A stretch of DNA of 64,000 nucleotides from Bacillota bacterium (GTDB lineage: Bacteria > Bacillota > Clostridia > Christensenellales > Aristaeellaceae), in assembly GCA_023435435.1 (NCBI GenBank), contig JAEYRW010000104.1, positions 1-64,000 of the forward strand, in the 5' to 3' direction. A program made the translations under genes and the position numbers. Below, in pieces: positions 37,013-45,711 of the stretch (position 1 is the first letter of the stretch; the number at the start of each line of letters is the position of its first letter). The notes under the pieces were generated by a model, which was not told the origin of the DNA, did no database searches, and saw nothing but the letters and a program-made list of their open reading frames with translations.

Positions 37013-39226
37013 TTATTTGTGCATCTTGACGATCGGCGCGGCATTGGCCGCGAAAATTTTCACCGATCCGGAATCGAAATTGATCTTCACCCGCTGAGAA
37101 GCGCCCGAACCCGTGACCTCGTCCACCGTCCCCGGGCCGAACATCCTGTGCAGCACCCGATCGCCGGCGGCGAACAGGGTCTGGGGCGCGGCGGACTCCG
37201 GCTCCGGCCGCGTGAAGCCGCGCTGCACGCCGGAAATGCCCAATTCGGCGGCGCCCCCACGGGGACGCATGGACGCGCTGGGCGGCGGCACGCGCGCACC
37301 CGGCCGCTGACGGCCCTCGTTCAGAAGCCTTGCGGGAATCTCGCCCACGAAGCGCGAGACAGGATTCGCCTGCCGTGCGTTGTAGAGCATGCGCGTCCGG
37401 GCGTGGGTCATCCAGAGCCGCTTGCGCGCCCGGGTGATGCCCACGTAACAGAGCCGCCGCTCCTCCTCCAACTGGGCATCGTCAAACAGCGCGCGCGTGA
37501 TGGGAAACACACCCTCCTCACAGCCCGCCAGAAACACACAGTCGAATTCCAGTCCCTTGGCGGCGTGGAGGGTCATGAGCGTCACCGCGCCGCCGCGCTC
37601 GTCCATGGAATCGAGGTCCGTGACAAGCGCCACGTTCTCCAAAAAATCCGTGACCGTCCCGTCCGGGTTCTGTTCCTCGAACTCGCGCACCGCGCCCTCG
37701 AGCTCCCGGATGTTCTCGATGCGCGCCTCGTTTTCGTCGCTCTTGACCGCCTCCAGCGCGCGCACGTAGCCCGTCTTTTCGATCACCGCCGCGAGAAATT
37801 CGGACGGCTTTGACGCGTACAGAATTTCGGTGAGGTCGATCATGATCTCCGCAAACTGCCCGACCATCATCTTCGCCCGTGCGCTCAGGGGGGCGTTCTC
37901 GGCGTCCAGCGCCGCGGAAAGAAGGGGCATTTCGCTCTCCTGGGCATACTGGGCAAGCGCATCCACGGTGGTATCCCCGATGCCGCGCTTGGGTTCGTTG
38001 ATGACCCGCCGGGTGGACACGTCGTCGTCGGGATTGACCAGCACGCGCATGTAGGCAATGAGGTCCTTGACCTCCTTGCGGTCGTAGAATTTGAGCCCGC
38101 CGTACACCCGGTACGCAACGCCGGAGCGCACGAACGCTTCCTCCAGCACGCGCGACTGGCCGTTGGTGCGGTAGAGAACGGCGATGTCCCCCGCCCGCGT
38201 GCCCTCGCGCTCGAGCTTGTTCACGGACCCGGAGACGTAGGCCGCCTCGTCCCGCTCGTCCAGCGCGTCATATACGGTAATGCGCTCCCCCGGGTCGGAC
38301 TCGGTCCACAGCGCCTTTTCCTTGCGTCCCTCGTTGTGGGCAATGACCTGATTCGCCGCGTCGAGGATGTTGGCGGTCGAGCGATAATTCTGCTCGAGTT
38401 TGATGACCTTCGCCGCCGGGAAATCCTTTTCAAATTCCAGGATGTTGCGGATGTCCGCGCCGCGCCAGCCGTAGATGGACTGGTCGTCGTCGCCCACCAC
38501 GCACAGGTTCTGCCGGTCGCCCGTGAGGAGCCGCACCAGCTCGTACTGCGCGAGGTTCGTATCCTGATACTCGTCTACCAGTATGTACTGAAATCTATCG
38601 CGGTAGTAGTCGAGCACCGGGGGATTTTCGGCAAGCAGCTCGAGGGTTTTGATGATAAGGTCGTCAAAGTCCAGTGCGTTGTTTAACCTGACCGTCTTTT
38701 CGTAGAGCTCGTAGGCCTCAAAGAGTTTGCGGTTGCGGAAGTCGTCCCCCGCCTCCTTCAGCCAGTCCCGGGGCGAGAGCATTTTGTTTTTCGCGTCGGA
38801 AATCACCGAGCGCAGAAGCTTGGGCGGGAATTCCTTCTCGCCGAGGTTCAGCTCCTTCACCACGCCCTTCAAAACCGTCATCTTGTCGTCGTCGTCGTAG
38901 ATGGCAAAGGCGCGCTTGTAGCCCATCTTCTCGATATCCCGCCGGAGGATGCGCGCGCAGGAGGAATGAAATGTGGAAATCCACGCATCCTCCGCCGCGC
39001 CGCCGGTCAGAACCCGCACGCGCTCCGCCATTTCCCGGGCGGCCTTGTTGGTAAACGTGATGGCGAGAATCTTCCACGCCGGGACGCCCTTTTCCATGAT
39101 GTGGGCGATCCGGTAGGTGAGCACCCGCGTCTTTCCGCTGCCCGCGCCGGCCAGCACGAGAAGGGGGCCCTCCGTCTGGACCACCGCCTCCCGCTGGGGC
39201 GGGTTCAGCAGGTTTAAATCAATCAT
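37013..39226 (-). CDS. pcrA: ATP-dependent DNA helicase PcrA (UvrD family)
   Basis: This 737-aa 3'-5' helicase removes RecA and works in repair and plasmid replication. The start is the ATG of MIDLNLLNPPQREAV, behind GGAAGG. Motif I is LAGAGSGKTRVLTYR (~30), motif II ILVDEYQDTNLAQYEL (~220), motif III DDDQSIYGWRGADI, and motif VI region CYVGITRARKRLWMTHA (~560). The C-terminal Tudor-like domain has GDRVLHRMFGPGTVDEV. It overlaps the YerC-like gene by 8 bases. Confidence 0.96.
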   Translation of the reverse strand: MIDLNLLNPPQREAVVQTEGPLLVLAGAGSGKTRVLTYRIAHIMEKGVPAWKILAITFTNKAAREMAERVRVLTGGAAEDAWISTFHSSCARILRRDIEKMGYKRAFAIYDDDDKMTVLKGVVKELNLGEKEFPPKLLRSVISDAKNKMLSPRDWLKEAGDDFRNRKLFEAYELYEKTVRLNNALDFDDLIIKTLELLAENPPVLDYYRDRFQYILVDEYQDTNLAQYELVRLLTGDRQNLCVVGDDDQSIYGWRGADIRNILEFEKDFPAAKVIKLEQNYRSTANILDAANQVIAHNEGRKEKALWTESDPGERITVYDALDERDEAAYVSGSVNKLEREGTRAGDIAVLYRTNGQSRVLEEAFVRSGVAYRVYGGLKFYDRKEVKDLIAYMRVLVNPDDDVSTRRVINEPKRGIGDTTVDALAQYAQESEMPLLSAALDAENAPLSARAKMMVGQFAEIMIDLTEILYASKPSEFLAAVIEKTGYVRALEAVKSDENEARIENIRELEGAVREFEEQNPDGTVTDFLENVALVTDLDSMDERGGAVTLMTLHAAKGLEFDCVFLAGCEEGVFPITRALFDDAQLEEERRLCYVGITRARKRLWMTHARTRMLYNARQANPVSRFVGEIPARLLNEGRQRPGARVPPPSASMRPRGGAAELGISGVQRGFTRPEPESAAPQTLFAAGDRVLHRMFGPGTVDEVTGSGASQRVKINFDSGSVKIFAANAAPIVKMHK

Positions 39227-39524
39227 TCTTTCCTTCCCCTGATAGTTTTTCAATGACGGACATGTATCCGCCCGCGCCGTAGGTGAGCGAGCGGTTCACC
39301 CGCCCGATGGTCGCGGTGGAGACGCCCGTCTTTTCCACAATGTCGTTATAGGTCACCTTGTCCTTTAGGAGGATCGCAACCTCCAGCCGCTGCGAGAGAT
39401 CGCGGATCTCGCGCACCGTCAGAAGATCCTCCATGAAGCGGTAGCACTCCTCCTCGCTTTCCAGCGAGAGAAGCGCCCTTGCGAGCAGATCTGTGGCGGG
39501 ATTCTTCAGGCGCGACGTATACAT
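39219..39524 (-). CDS. YerC/YecD-family TrpR-like DNA-binding protein
   Basis: This 101-aa protein has the TrpR-superfamily fold. LLTVREIRDLSQRLEVAILL leads into the helix-turn-helix TYNDIVEKTGVSTATIGRVN, and RSLTYGAGGYMSVIEKL follows. The family is linked to pcrA-ligA operons in Bacillota; its regulon is poorly known. It is the first gene of the pcrA-ligA unit behind a good vegetative promoter, and may regulate it. Confidence 0.9.
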   Translation of the reverse strand: MYTSRLKNPATDLLARALLSLESEEECYRFMEDLLTVREIRDLSQRLEVAILLKDKVTYNDIVEKTGVSTATIGRVNRSLTYGAGGYMSVIEKLSGEGKND

Positions 39525-39565
39525 GGTGCCATCTCCTTTGCTTTCGCACGTTAAGGCGCAAACAT

Positions 39566-39595
39566 ATTATAGCCCTTTTTTACCGCTTCCGTCAA
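39566..39595 (-). promoter_or_regulatory. Promoter of the yerC-pcrA-ligA unit
   Basis: The minus strand has TTGACG (39590-39595), 18 bases and TATAAT (39566-39571), about 40 bases before the start codon. Confidence 0.82.
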
Positions 39596-39779
39596 GCTCG
39601 ATCGGGTGCCGAAGCAGGGCGATCCCTTACGAAAGCTCAAGGAGGTTTGGAGAGCCACAGCCCTCCGTATTCGATCATTTTTGTCTGCTGAGGTGAATTT
39701 GCCGCCTGAAATGCGGGCGAAAATGGATTCGTCCGGCATTTACGCGAGGAACTTCAGAAATCCGGTTCCCCGTTCTCCC

Positions 39780-39812
39780 GCAATCGCTTACAGCGAAGTC
39801 ATAAGCGATTGC
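39780..39812. other. Perfect 11-bp inverted repeat in the 380-bp gap before the URO-D gene
   Basis: GCAATCGCTTA (39780-39790) pairs with TAAGCGATTGC (39802-39812) around an 11-base centre, 40 bases upstream of the -35 of the next gene. No T run follows. It could be an operator for the URO-D-like gene or a hairpin. The rest of 39600-39779 has an open frame on the plus strand without a ribosome site, which I do not accept as a gene. Confidence 0.5.
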
Positions 39813-39851
39813 CCTGGGCGCCGCAGCCGCCGCGAGTGTTTTGGGAAAGCG

Positions 39852-39880
39852 TTGACGGGGCCGGCCGCTTCTGCTAGAAT
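39852..39880 (+). promoter_or_regulatory. Promoter of the URO-D-like gene
   Basis: TTGACG (39852-39857) and TAGAAT (39875-39880) have 17 bases between them. The start codon is 25 bases downstream behind GGGGGA. Confidence 0.8.
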
Positions 39881-39904
39881 GGGCGCGGATTGGGGGAAAT
39901 ATCG

Positions 39905-41005
39905 ATGAATTACCGCGAGAGATTTGAGGCGGCCGTCAACCTGAAACCCGTCGATCGCCCGCCGTTCGACCTTGAGGGGACGCCCATGTCGAAGATCATG
40001 ACGTCCCGGCTGTGGGACGAACTGTGCGCGGCGCTTGGCGTCGCGGGCGAAAACAGGCGTGAGCTCGCGCTCCGAAAGCTGGACATTGACTTTCGCCCGG
40101 TGGGCGGGATGCCGACGCCCCAAGGCCCGCTCGCGCGGCGGATTTCCCCGACGCGAAGCACGGATGATTGGGGCGTGGAGCGCGCCCTGGTGGGAAGCGA
40201 TTGGCAGATTGTCAAAGCGCCGCTCAAGGATGCGTCGCTTGAGGACCTGGACGCGTTCCCCTGGCCGGACGCCGCCCGCGTCGACCCAAGGCAAATCGAC
40301 GCCTGGCGCGACGAGGCGAAGCGGCTTTGGGAGGAAACGGGCTACGTCGTCGCGTGCGAGCATCCCGTGTACGGCGTTCTGGAGCTCGGCTGCTGGATGT
40401 GCGGCTTCGACGATTTCCTCTACCGCCTGGCGGGCGAGCCGGAGTTTGTCGAGCGCTTCTTCGGGCATGTGTGGCGCTATCAGGCGGACATCATCGATCT
40501 TTATTACAAAAAACTCGGTCCGTACATCCACCTGACCACCAGCGGCGACGACTTCGGCACCCAGAACGCGGCGTTCCTCTCGCCGCGCATGTTTTCAGAG
40601 CTCGTCGCGCCGTTCTACGACAGGCGGATTGCCCTTACCGCCCAGTACACGGACGCGTACTTTTTCCACCACAGCTGCGGCAGCGTGTTTTCCCTTATTC
40701 CGCGGCTCATCGAGTCGGGAGTGCGTATTCTCAACCCCATCCAGCCCAACGCCCGGGACATGGAGCCGGAAAAGCTGCTGGGCGCGTTCGGCGACCGGCT
40801 CGCCTTCTGGGGCGGCATCGATACCCAACACGTGCTGCCGGATGGAACCCCGGACGAAGTAACCGCTCACGTGCGCGCGGTGTGTTCCGCGTTTGGAGGG
40901 CGCGGCGGATACGTTCTCGCGCCGGGTCACTGCCTGCAGGACGACGTGCCCGCTCAAAACATCATCCGCCTGTACGAGGCCGGGCACGAATATTACGGCG
41001 CATAG
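39905..41005 (+). CDS. Uroporphyrinogen decarboxylase-like (URO-D superfamily, MtaA/CmuA-type) protein
   Basis: This 366-aa TIM-barrel protein starts MNYRERFEAAVNLKPVDRPP, a typical opening of URO-D-like corrinoid methyltransferases and their relatives. A zinc-type motif is visible: His and Cys in FFHHSCGSV (~250) and a later Cys in APGHCLQDD (~350). WGGIDTQHVLPDGTPDEV is the conserved C-terminal block. No corrinoid protein or heme genes are adjacent, so the substrate is unknown; demethylation of a small methylated compound is more likely than heme synthesis. It has its own promoter and terminator. Confidence 0.82.
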   Translation: MNYRERFEAAVNLKPVDRPPFDLEGTPMSKIMTSRLWDELCAALGVAGENRRELALRKLDIDFRPVGGMPTPQGPLARRISPTRSTDDWGVERALVGSDWQIVKAPLKDASLEDLDAFPWPDAARVDPRQIDAWRDEAKRLWEETGYVVACEHPVYGVLELGCWMCGFDDFLYRLAGEPEFVERFFGHVWRYQADIIDLYYKKLGPYIHLTTSGDDFGTQNAAFLSPRMFSELVAPFYDRRIALTAQYTDAYFFHHSCGSVFSLIPRLIESGVRILNPIQPNARDMEPEKLLGAFGDRLAFWGGIDTQHVLPDGTPDEVTAHVRAVCSAFGGRGGYVLAPGHCLQDDVPAQNIIRLYEAGHEYYGA

Positions 41006-41044
41006 CGCGGCCCCCCCGCCTCAACGAACGAGTGATTCGACAAA

Positions 41045-41080
41045 CCCGGCAGATTGCGCGCAATCTGCCGGGTTTCTCTC
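41045..41080 (+). terminator. Terminator of the URO-D gene (perfect 14-bp stem)
   Basis: The palindrome runs from CCCGGCAGATTGCG (41045) to its complement ending at 41072, followed by TTTCTCTC on the plus strand. It may also stop the convergent wecB transcript, though the minus-strand T run is short. Confidence 0.8.
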
Positions 41081-41106
41081 TGAACGGGACAAAGGCGCGG
41101 TCCGCC

Positions 41107-42204
41107 TCACAGGCATTTTTCGAGGATGTCCGCGATCCGTTCGCACGCGCGGCCGTCGCCGTATGGATTGCTCGCCCGGGACATCGCCCGATACGCAGTC
41201 TCGTCGTCGAGCAGCGTCTTAAGCTGCCGGTAGATCGTCTCCTCGTCGGTTCCCACAAGCTTGAGCGTTCCGGCGGCGATGCCTTCGGGCCGCTCGGTCG
41301 TGTCGCGCATGACGAGCACCGGCTTCCCAAGGCTCGGCGCTTCCTCCTGAATTCCGCCGCTGTCCGTCAGCGTCAGGTAACACCGCGCAAGGAAGTTGTG
41401 GAAATCCACCACGTCCAATGGCTCGATGATGCGGATCCGGTCCACACCCCCGAGCTCCGCGTCCGCCACCTCGCGCACCGCCGGATTCAGATGGATCGGG
41501 TAAATCGCCTTCACGTCGCCATATTCCTCCACGATCCTGCGGATGGCGCGGAACATGCTGTGCATCGGTTTCCCGAGATTTTCGCGGCGGTGCGCCGTGA
41601 TGAGAAGAAGCCGGCTGCCCGACGCCCAGTCGAGCTGCGCATGGGAATATGCGGAATCGACGGTGGTCTTGAGCGCGTCGATGGCAGTATTGCCCGTGAC
41701 GTAGACGGTCTTCGGGTCCCGGCCCTCGTCCACGAGGTTCTTGCGGGACATCTCGGTGGGCGCAAAGTTGTATTGCGCCACGATGCTGACAGCCTGGCGG
41801 TTGAATTCCTCGGGATAAGGTGAATAAATGTTGTGCGTCCGGAGTCCGGCCTCCACGTGGCCCACCGGAATTTGCAGATAATAGCACGCCAGCGCCGTCA
41901 CAAACGTGGTGGTGGTGTCGCCGTGCACGAGCACGACGTCGGGCGCCGCAGCCGCCAGGACGGATTTGATTTTGCCGAGAATATTGACCGTGATGTCAAA
42001 AAGCGTCTGTCCGGGCTGCATGATGTCAAGGTCGTACTCGGGATGCACGTCAAACACGTCCAGCACCTGCCTGAGCATCTGCCTGTGCTGCCCGGTCACG
42101 CAAACCTCGGTGTGCAACCCCGCGCGGCCGCGCAGCTCCTTGACGAGCGGGCACATTTTGATGGCTTCCGGCCGCGTGCCGAAGACCAGGAGTACTTTTT
42201 TCAT
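41107..42204 (-). CDS. wecB: UDP-N-acetylglucosamine 2-epimerase (non-hydrolysing)
   Basis: This 365-aa GT-B fold enzyme makes UDP-ManNAc for surface polysaccharide. It begins KKVLLVFGTRPEAIKMCPLV, then VTGQHRQML and VLVHGDTTTTFVTALACYYL (~90), GHVEAGLRTHNIYSPYPEEF (~115), and the UDP-binding end TDSGGIQEEAPSLGKPVLVM (~285). It follows wecC with a 4-base overlap. No other polysaccharide genes are near. Confidence 0.95.
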   Translation of the reverse strand: MKKVLLVFGTRPEAIKMCPLVKELRGRAGLHTEVCVTGQHRQMLRQVLDVFDVHPEYDLDIMQPGQTLFDITVNILGKIKSVLAAAAPDVVLVHGDTTTTFVTALACYYLQIPVGHVEAGLRTHNIYSPYPEEFNRQAVSIVAQYNFAPTEMSRKNLVDEGRDPKTVYVTGNTAIDALKTTVDSAYSHAQLDWASGSRLLLITAHRRENLGKPMHSMFRAIRRIVEEYGDVKAIYPIHLNPAVREVADAELGGVDRIRIIEPLDVVDFHNFLARCYLTLTDSGGIQEEAPSLGKPVLVMRDTTERPEGIAAGTLKLVGTDEETIYRQLKTLLDDETAYRAMSRASNPYGDGRACERIADILEKCL

Positions 42205-43406
42205 AGATGGTATTTCCCTTCAACCGGCACCACGTTGCGGGTGTCAAACACGATCTTTCCCGCGAGCTTGCCGGCGTTTTGAATGATTTGGCCGTGGCCG
42301 ACCATGATCACCACGATGTCCACCGCGTCGAGGAACTCCTCCAGCGAGTCATGCTGATTTTCAACGATCTTCTTCTTCACCCACGGATCGTAGACCTGAA
42401 CGAGGCCGCCCGCCAGGGAGTTGTCCAGCCGTTCCAGCAGTTGGAGCGTCGGGCTTTCGCGGACGTCGTCGACGTTTTCTTTATACGTAAGCCCGTAAAG
42501 GCCCACCCGCGCGGCGTCCGTGATGTTTTTTTCGCGCATGATGTCGCGTATGCGCCTGATCACGTGCTTCGGCATGCCGTCGTTTGTGCGCCGCGCCGTC
42601 AGGATGAGGTTCGCGAGCCCCGGATAGTCGCCCACCAGGAACCACGGATCGACGGAAATGCAGTGCCCGCCCACGCCGGGACCCGGCGAGAGGATGTTGA
42701 CGCGGGGATGCATGTTGGCGATTCGGATGATTTCATACACGTCCAGGCCCGCGCTGTGGCAAATCTTGGTGAGCTCGTTGGCAAAGGCGATGTTGATGTC
42801 CCTGTACGTGTTTTCCACGACCTTCGTCATCTCGGCGGTCCTGTTGTCCGTCACGACGATGTCGCCCTGGCAGAACGTCTTGTAGATCGCCTTGATGCGC
42901 TCACCGACGGCGGGATCGTCCGCGCCGATGGTGCGGGAATTGTGCTCAAGCTCGTAGAGCATGTTGCCGGGGATGATGCGCTCGGGCGCATGGGCGAGGG
43001 TGATCTTTTTATGGACCAGGGGGCGTATGTGCTTATCGATCGTGCCGGGTGCGACGGTGGATTCGATGACGATCGCCGCGCCGTCCGAGCAGACCTCCTG
43101 CACCGAGCGAAAGGCATTTATGACGTACGTGGCGTCAATTTTTTTGCTCAGCTTATCGTAGGGCGTGGGCACGGCGATGATGTACACGTCCGCGCGCTGG
43201 TATTCGGTCGTAAACGTGACGCCGTTGTTCACCGCGCGAAAAAAAAGATCCTCCAACCCATCCTCTTGAAACGTAACCTGCCCGGCGTTGAGCTGCCTGA
43301 CAAGTTCGGCGTTTTGATCGATGCCGACGACGTCGTTTCCGTGTGCCGCAAGCATCAGAGTGGTTGGAAGTCCGATGTAACCCAGGCCGATCACATTAAT
43401 TCTCAT
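42201..43406 (-). CDS. wecC: UDP-N-acetyl-D-mannosamine dehydrogenase
   Basis: This 401-aa NAD enzyme oxidises UDP-ManNAc to the uronic acid. The start is the ATG of MRINVIGLGYIGLPTTLMLA, which is also the NAD-binding motif. VIESTVAPGTIDKHIRPLV, HAPERIIPGNML, the active-site block PGPGVGGHCISVDPWFLVGD with the catalytic Cys (~255), and GLTYKENVDDVRESP mark the UDP-sugar dehydrogenase family. With wecB it forms a two-gene operon that supplies ManNAcA for teichuronic-type or capsular polymers. Confidence 0.94.
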   Translation of the reverse strand: MRINVIGLGYIGLPTTLMLAAHGNDVVGIDQNAELVRQLNAGQVTFQEDGLEDLFFRAVNNGVTFTTEYQRADVYIIAVPTPYDKLSKKIDATYVINAFRSVQEVCSDGAAIVIESTVAPGTIDKHIRPLVHKKITLAHAPERIIPGNMLYELEHNSRTIGADDPAVGERIKAIYKTFCQGDIVVTDNRTAEMTKVVENTYRDINIAFANELTKICHSAGLDVYEIIRIANMHPRVNILSPGPGVGGHCISVDPWFLVGDYPGLANLILTARRTNDGMPKHVIRRIRDIMREKNITDAARVGLYGLTYKENVDDVRESPTLQLLERLDNSLAGGLVQVYDPWVKKKIVENQHDSLEEFLDAVDIVVIMVGHGQIIQNAGKLAGKIVFDTRNVVPVEGKYHL

Positions 43407-43464
43407 GAGATACTCCCGTCTGCAATCCGTATATCTTTGGAAGCGTGAATCTGTATATGTTTTA

Positions 43465-43493
43465 AGTATATCTGTCAGTGATGACGTTGTCAA
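43465..43493 (-). promoter_or_regulatory. Consensus promoter of wecC-wecB
   Basis: The minus strand has TTGACA (43488-43493), 17 bases and TATACT (43465-43470), about 60 bases before the start codon. The remaining gap, 43494-43693, holds no gene or structure I can support. Confidence 0.88.
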
Positions 43494-43693
43494 GGGCAAA
43501 TGAAGTGCACAAATCTGACATGAATCCGCTTCCACATTGCCATGCGGATTGCACGACTTCCGATGCTTTCAGCAACAGCAAATAACGTGCGATTCATGAT
43601 ACAGCTGACTCAGATTGCGCGAATCGTTCTCATGGAGAGGGGCGGCATCGGCGTACAGTCCCCGTCAACTTGCCTTTTCGGCCCTCCGTTCCA

Positions 43694-43725
43694 CAGGGCG
43701 GGGCGACATTCGTCGCCCCGCCCTG
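43694..43725 (-). terminator. Strong GC-rich hairpin at the end of the TetR operon
   Basis: A perfect 14-bp stem (43694-43707 with 43712-43725, 4-base loop) starts immediately after the stop codon of the P-loop gene. No T run follows, so it may stabilise the message end or act as a weak terminator. Confidence 0.55.
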
Positions 43726-44160
43726 TCATGCCAGAAACCGGGCGATCGCCCCGCACGCGGTTTGCGCATCGTAGTTGCCAAAGTCCAACCGCATGTCGCA
43801 ACGGATCCCATCAAACGTGCCGTGCTTTTTTTCAAGCATGGCGGAGACAGGCGGCGGCAGTTTTCCACCCATGCGCTTGGAAAAACGTTCCATTTTGACC
43901 GCAAGCGGCGCGGTTATGAGGACGCGAACGCAATCCTCCGGCAGGAGCGCGAGCTGATCCATCTCGCTGACCACGTAGATCACAGGCTCGATTGCACCCG
44001 CGAGGAGCGCCGCGAAGGCCCTTCGCGCCTCAGGCTCGCTCTTGGCAAGCCGCACATAGTCCTTGCCCGCGTACACCTTGGCGTTGAGGTCCACCCGAAG
44101 GGTCTCCGCCAGCGTGGACTTCCCCACACAGCTTTCTCCGATGAGGGCGATCACCTTCAT
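43726..44160 (-). CDS. Small P-loop nucleotide-binding protein, kinase-like
   Basis: This 144-aa protein has a clear Walker [21 protein letters not shown], at its N-terminus. A LID-like basic stretch ([13 protein letters not shown], ~90-105) and [17 protein letters not shown] follow. Size and layout resemble small nucleotide or sugar kinases of the cytidylate/adenylylsulfate kinase sort, but no substrate motif is decisive. It overlaps the TIM-barrel gene by 4 bases, so both may serve one pathway. Confidence 0.65.
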   Translation of the reverse strand: MKVIALIGESCVGKSTLAETLRVDLNAKVYAGKDYVRLAKSEPEARRAFAALLAGAIEPVIYVVSEMDQLALLPEDCVRVLITAPLAVKMERFSKRMGGKLPPPVSAMLEKKHGTFDGIRCDMRLDFGNYDAQTACGAIARFLA

Positions 44161-44999
44161 CCGATGATCTCCCGCAAGAAGTCCACGGCCTTCTGAATGT
44201 CGGCGGCGGGATCGTGCCCCACCTCGCGCTCGATGGTCAAAAAGCCCTTGTACCCCACGTCGGTCAGCGCCTGAAGATATGCCCTGAACGGCACGCTGCC
44301 CTCGCCCAGGGGCAGCTCCTCGTAGGCCGGGTCCGCGCCCGGATCGCCGTTGACGAGGCCGTAAATCACCTCGGGATCGCGGTCCAGAAGCTTCACGCCG
44401 TCCTTGGCGTGGGTATGCACGATGTAATCCTTGAGGGTATGTACCGCCGCCACCGGGTCGTCCCCCGTCACCATGGCAAGATTCGCCGGGTCGAGGTTCA
44501 CCGCCACGCCGGTCGAATGCAGGGAATCGAGGAATGTCTTGAGCGTCGCGGCCGTTTCGGGTCCGGTTTCGATGGCAAAGTGGGCGTCAAGGCTGTCGGC
44601 GTACCGGGCGAGCTGACCGCACGCGTCCTGCATGATCTTGAACCGCGCATGCGCCGGATCGGCGGGCGTCACGCCGATGTGCGTGGTGACGATGTTGGTG
44701 CCGAGCTCCTTGGCGAGATCGAGGATGCGCTTTGAGCGCTCGATGAGCGCCGGATTGAGATCCGCGTTTCCGAAGCCGCGGCCCAAATCGCCGCACAGCG
44801 CCGAAATAACGAGGCCTTTGTCGGCAACCATCCGCTTGAAGTCGCGCCTTTTTGGGCCTACCAGTTCCTCGGGCGACATCTCGCCCTTGGTGGCGTACAC
44901 TTGCACGCCCTTCGCGCCCAACTCCGCCGCCATCCGGAGCGCCTCCGGCATGGGTTTTCTGAACGAGTCCGCAATGACACCGATTGGGAAATTGTACAT
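44157..44999 (-). CDS. Sugar phosphate isomerase/epimerase family (xylose isomerase-like TIM barrel)
   Basis: This 280-aa protein starts [20 protein letters not shown] behind GGAGGGGT. Metal-ligand positions of the family are visible: the Glu in HFAIETGPE (~145), the Asp in [10 protein letters not shown] (~180), His in [10 protein letters not shown] (~205) and the Glu in [12 protein letters not shown] (~258). Members isomerise sugars or related polyols or cut C-C bonds. The substrate is unknown. It lies between tetR and the P-loop gene with 1-base and 4-base junctions, as one operon. Confidence 0.85.
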   Translation of the reverse strand: MYNFPIGVIADSFRKPMPEALRMAAELGAKGVQVYATKGEMSPEELVGPKRRDFKRMVADKGLVISALCGDLGRGFGNADLNPALIERSKRILDLAKELGTNIVTTHIGVTPADPAHARFKIMQDACGQLARYADSLDAHFAIETGPETAATLKTFLDSLHSTGVAVNLDPANLAMVTGDDPVAAVHTLKDYIVHTHAKDGVKLLDRDPEVIYGLVNGDPGADPAYEELPLGEGSVPFRAYLQALTDVGYKGFLTIEREVGHDPAADIQKAVDFLREIIG

Positions 45000-45000
45000 G

Positions 45001-45552
45001 CTACCCCTCCTTGTCGTACCCGCCGAGCCCCTCCAGCACGAGTTTTTCCAGCTCGGCGGCCATTTCTTCCGCCGTGCGGCGAAAGCCGCCCGTCGCCCAG
45101 GCCACCAGCACGGAGGCCGCGCCGCTGGCAATGAACAAATAAATGACCTCTGCCCGCTCGCCTTCGATGCCCATGGCGCTCAGTTCGCGCAGCATGTCCG
45201 GCTTCCACACCTCGCACACGCGGAACAGAAAACCGATGTTGTCCACCGAGCGGATGATGATGGACAAAAGCTCCCGATAGGAATAAAACACGTCGCACAG
45301 CTGGCCGATGAGCGAAACGATGTCGTCAAAATCCCCCTTGGAAGCCTTTACCTCATCATACATCTCCTCCTTGATGCTGTCAAGAAGGTCCTGCGGACTG
45401 GCATAATGAACGTAGAAGGTTGAGCGGTTGATGTCCGCACCCTCACAGATTTCCTTGACCGCAATCTTTTCGATGGGCTTTTCCTTCATGATGGAAATCA
45501 GGCTGTCCCGAAGCACCATCTTCGTGTACTTCACCCTTCTGTCCTGCTTCAT
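45001..45552 (-). CDS. TetR-family transcriptional regulator
   Basis: This 183-aa protein starts [18 protein letters not shown]. The helix-turn-helix is [34 protein letters not shown], with [19 protein letters not shown] near residue 40. The C-terminal ligand domain (~75-183) resembles the DhaS/YfiR-like C-terminal TetR group. It is divergent from the MATE exporter, so it probably represses it together with its own operon. Confidence 0.88.
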   Translation of the reverse strand: MKQDRRVKYTKMVLRDSLISIMKEKPIEKIAVKEICEGADINRSTFYVHYASPQDLLDSIKEEMYDEVKASKGDFDDIVSLIGQLCDVFYSYRELLSIIIRSVDNIGFLFRVCEVWKPDMLRELSAMGIEGERAEVIYLFIASGAASVLVAWATGGFRRTAEEMAAELEKLVLEGLGGYDKEG

Positions 45553-45645
45553 CCTCGCCTCCGTAAATTTACAGATCCGCATGTCGGGCACACGTCATTT
45601 AGAATCCATATGTCTTTTTTATTACATTTGCCTTTTATCAGTCGG

Positions 45646-45674
45646 TTGTATTTCCGACACGGGCATTCTATCAT
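45646..45674 (+). promoter_or_regulatory. Promoter of the MATE exporter gene
   Basis: TTGTAT (45646-45651), 17 bases and TATCAT (45669-45674) lie in the 160-base divergent region. Two imperfect copies of a CATT...ATGTCT motif (45595-45614 and 45664-45684) may be regulator sites, but the match is loose. Confidence 0.55.
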
Positions 45675-45711
45675 ACAGATGTCTAAAATGCAACACCCGA
45701 AGGAGAATAAA

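Noticed and set aside
39606..39908. A 100-codon plus-strand frame in the gap before the URO-D gene
   Set aside because: It has no ribosome site, and its end runs through a promoter and inverted repeat. It may be a degraded intergenic repeat, but not a supported gene.
43694..43725. Treating the GC-rich hairpin as part of a mobile element end
   Set aside because: It is a single stem at a gene end with no matching copy or transposase.
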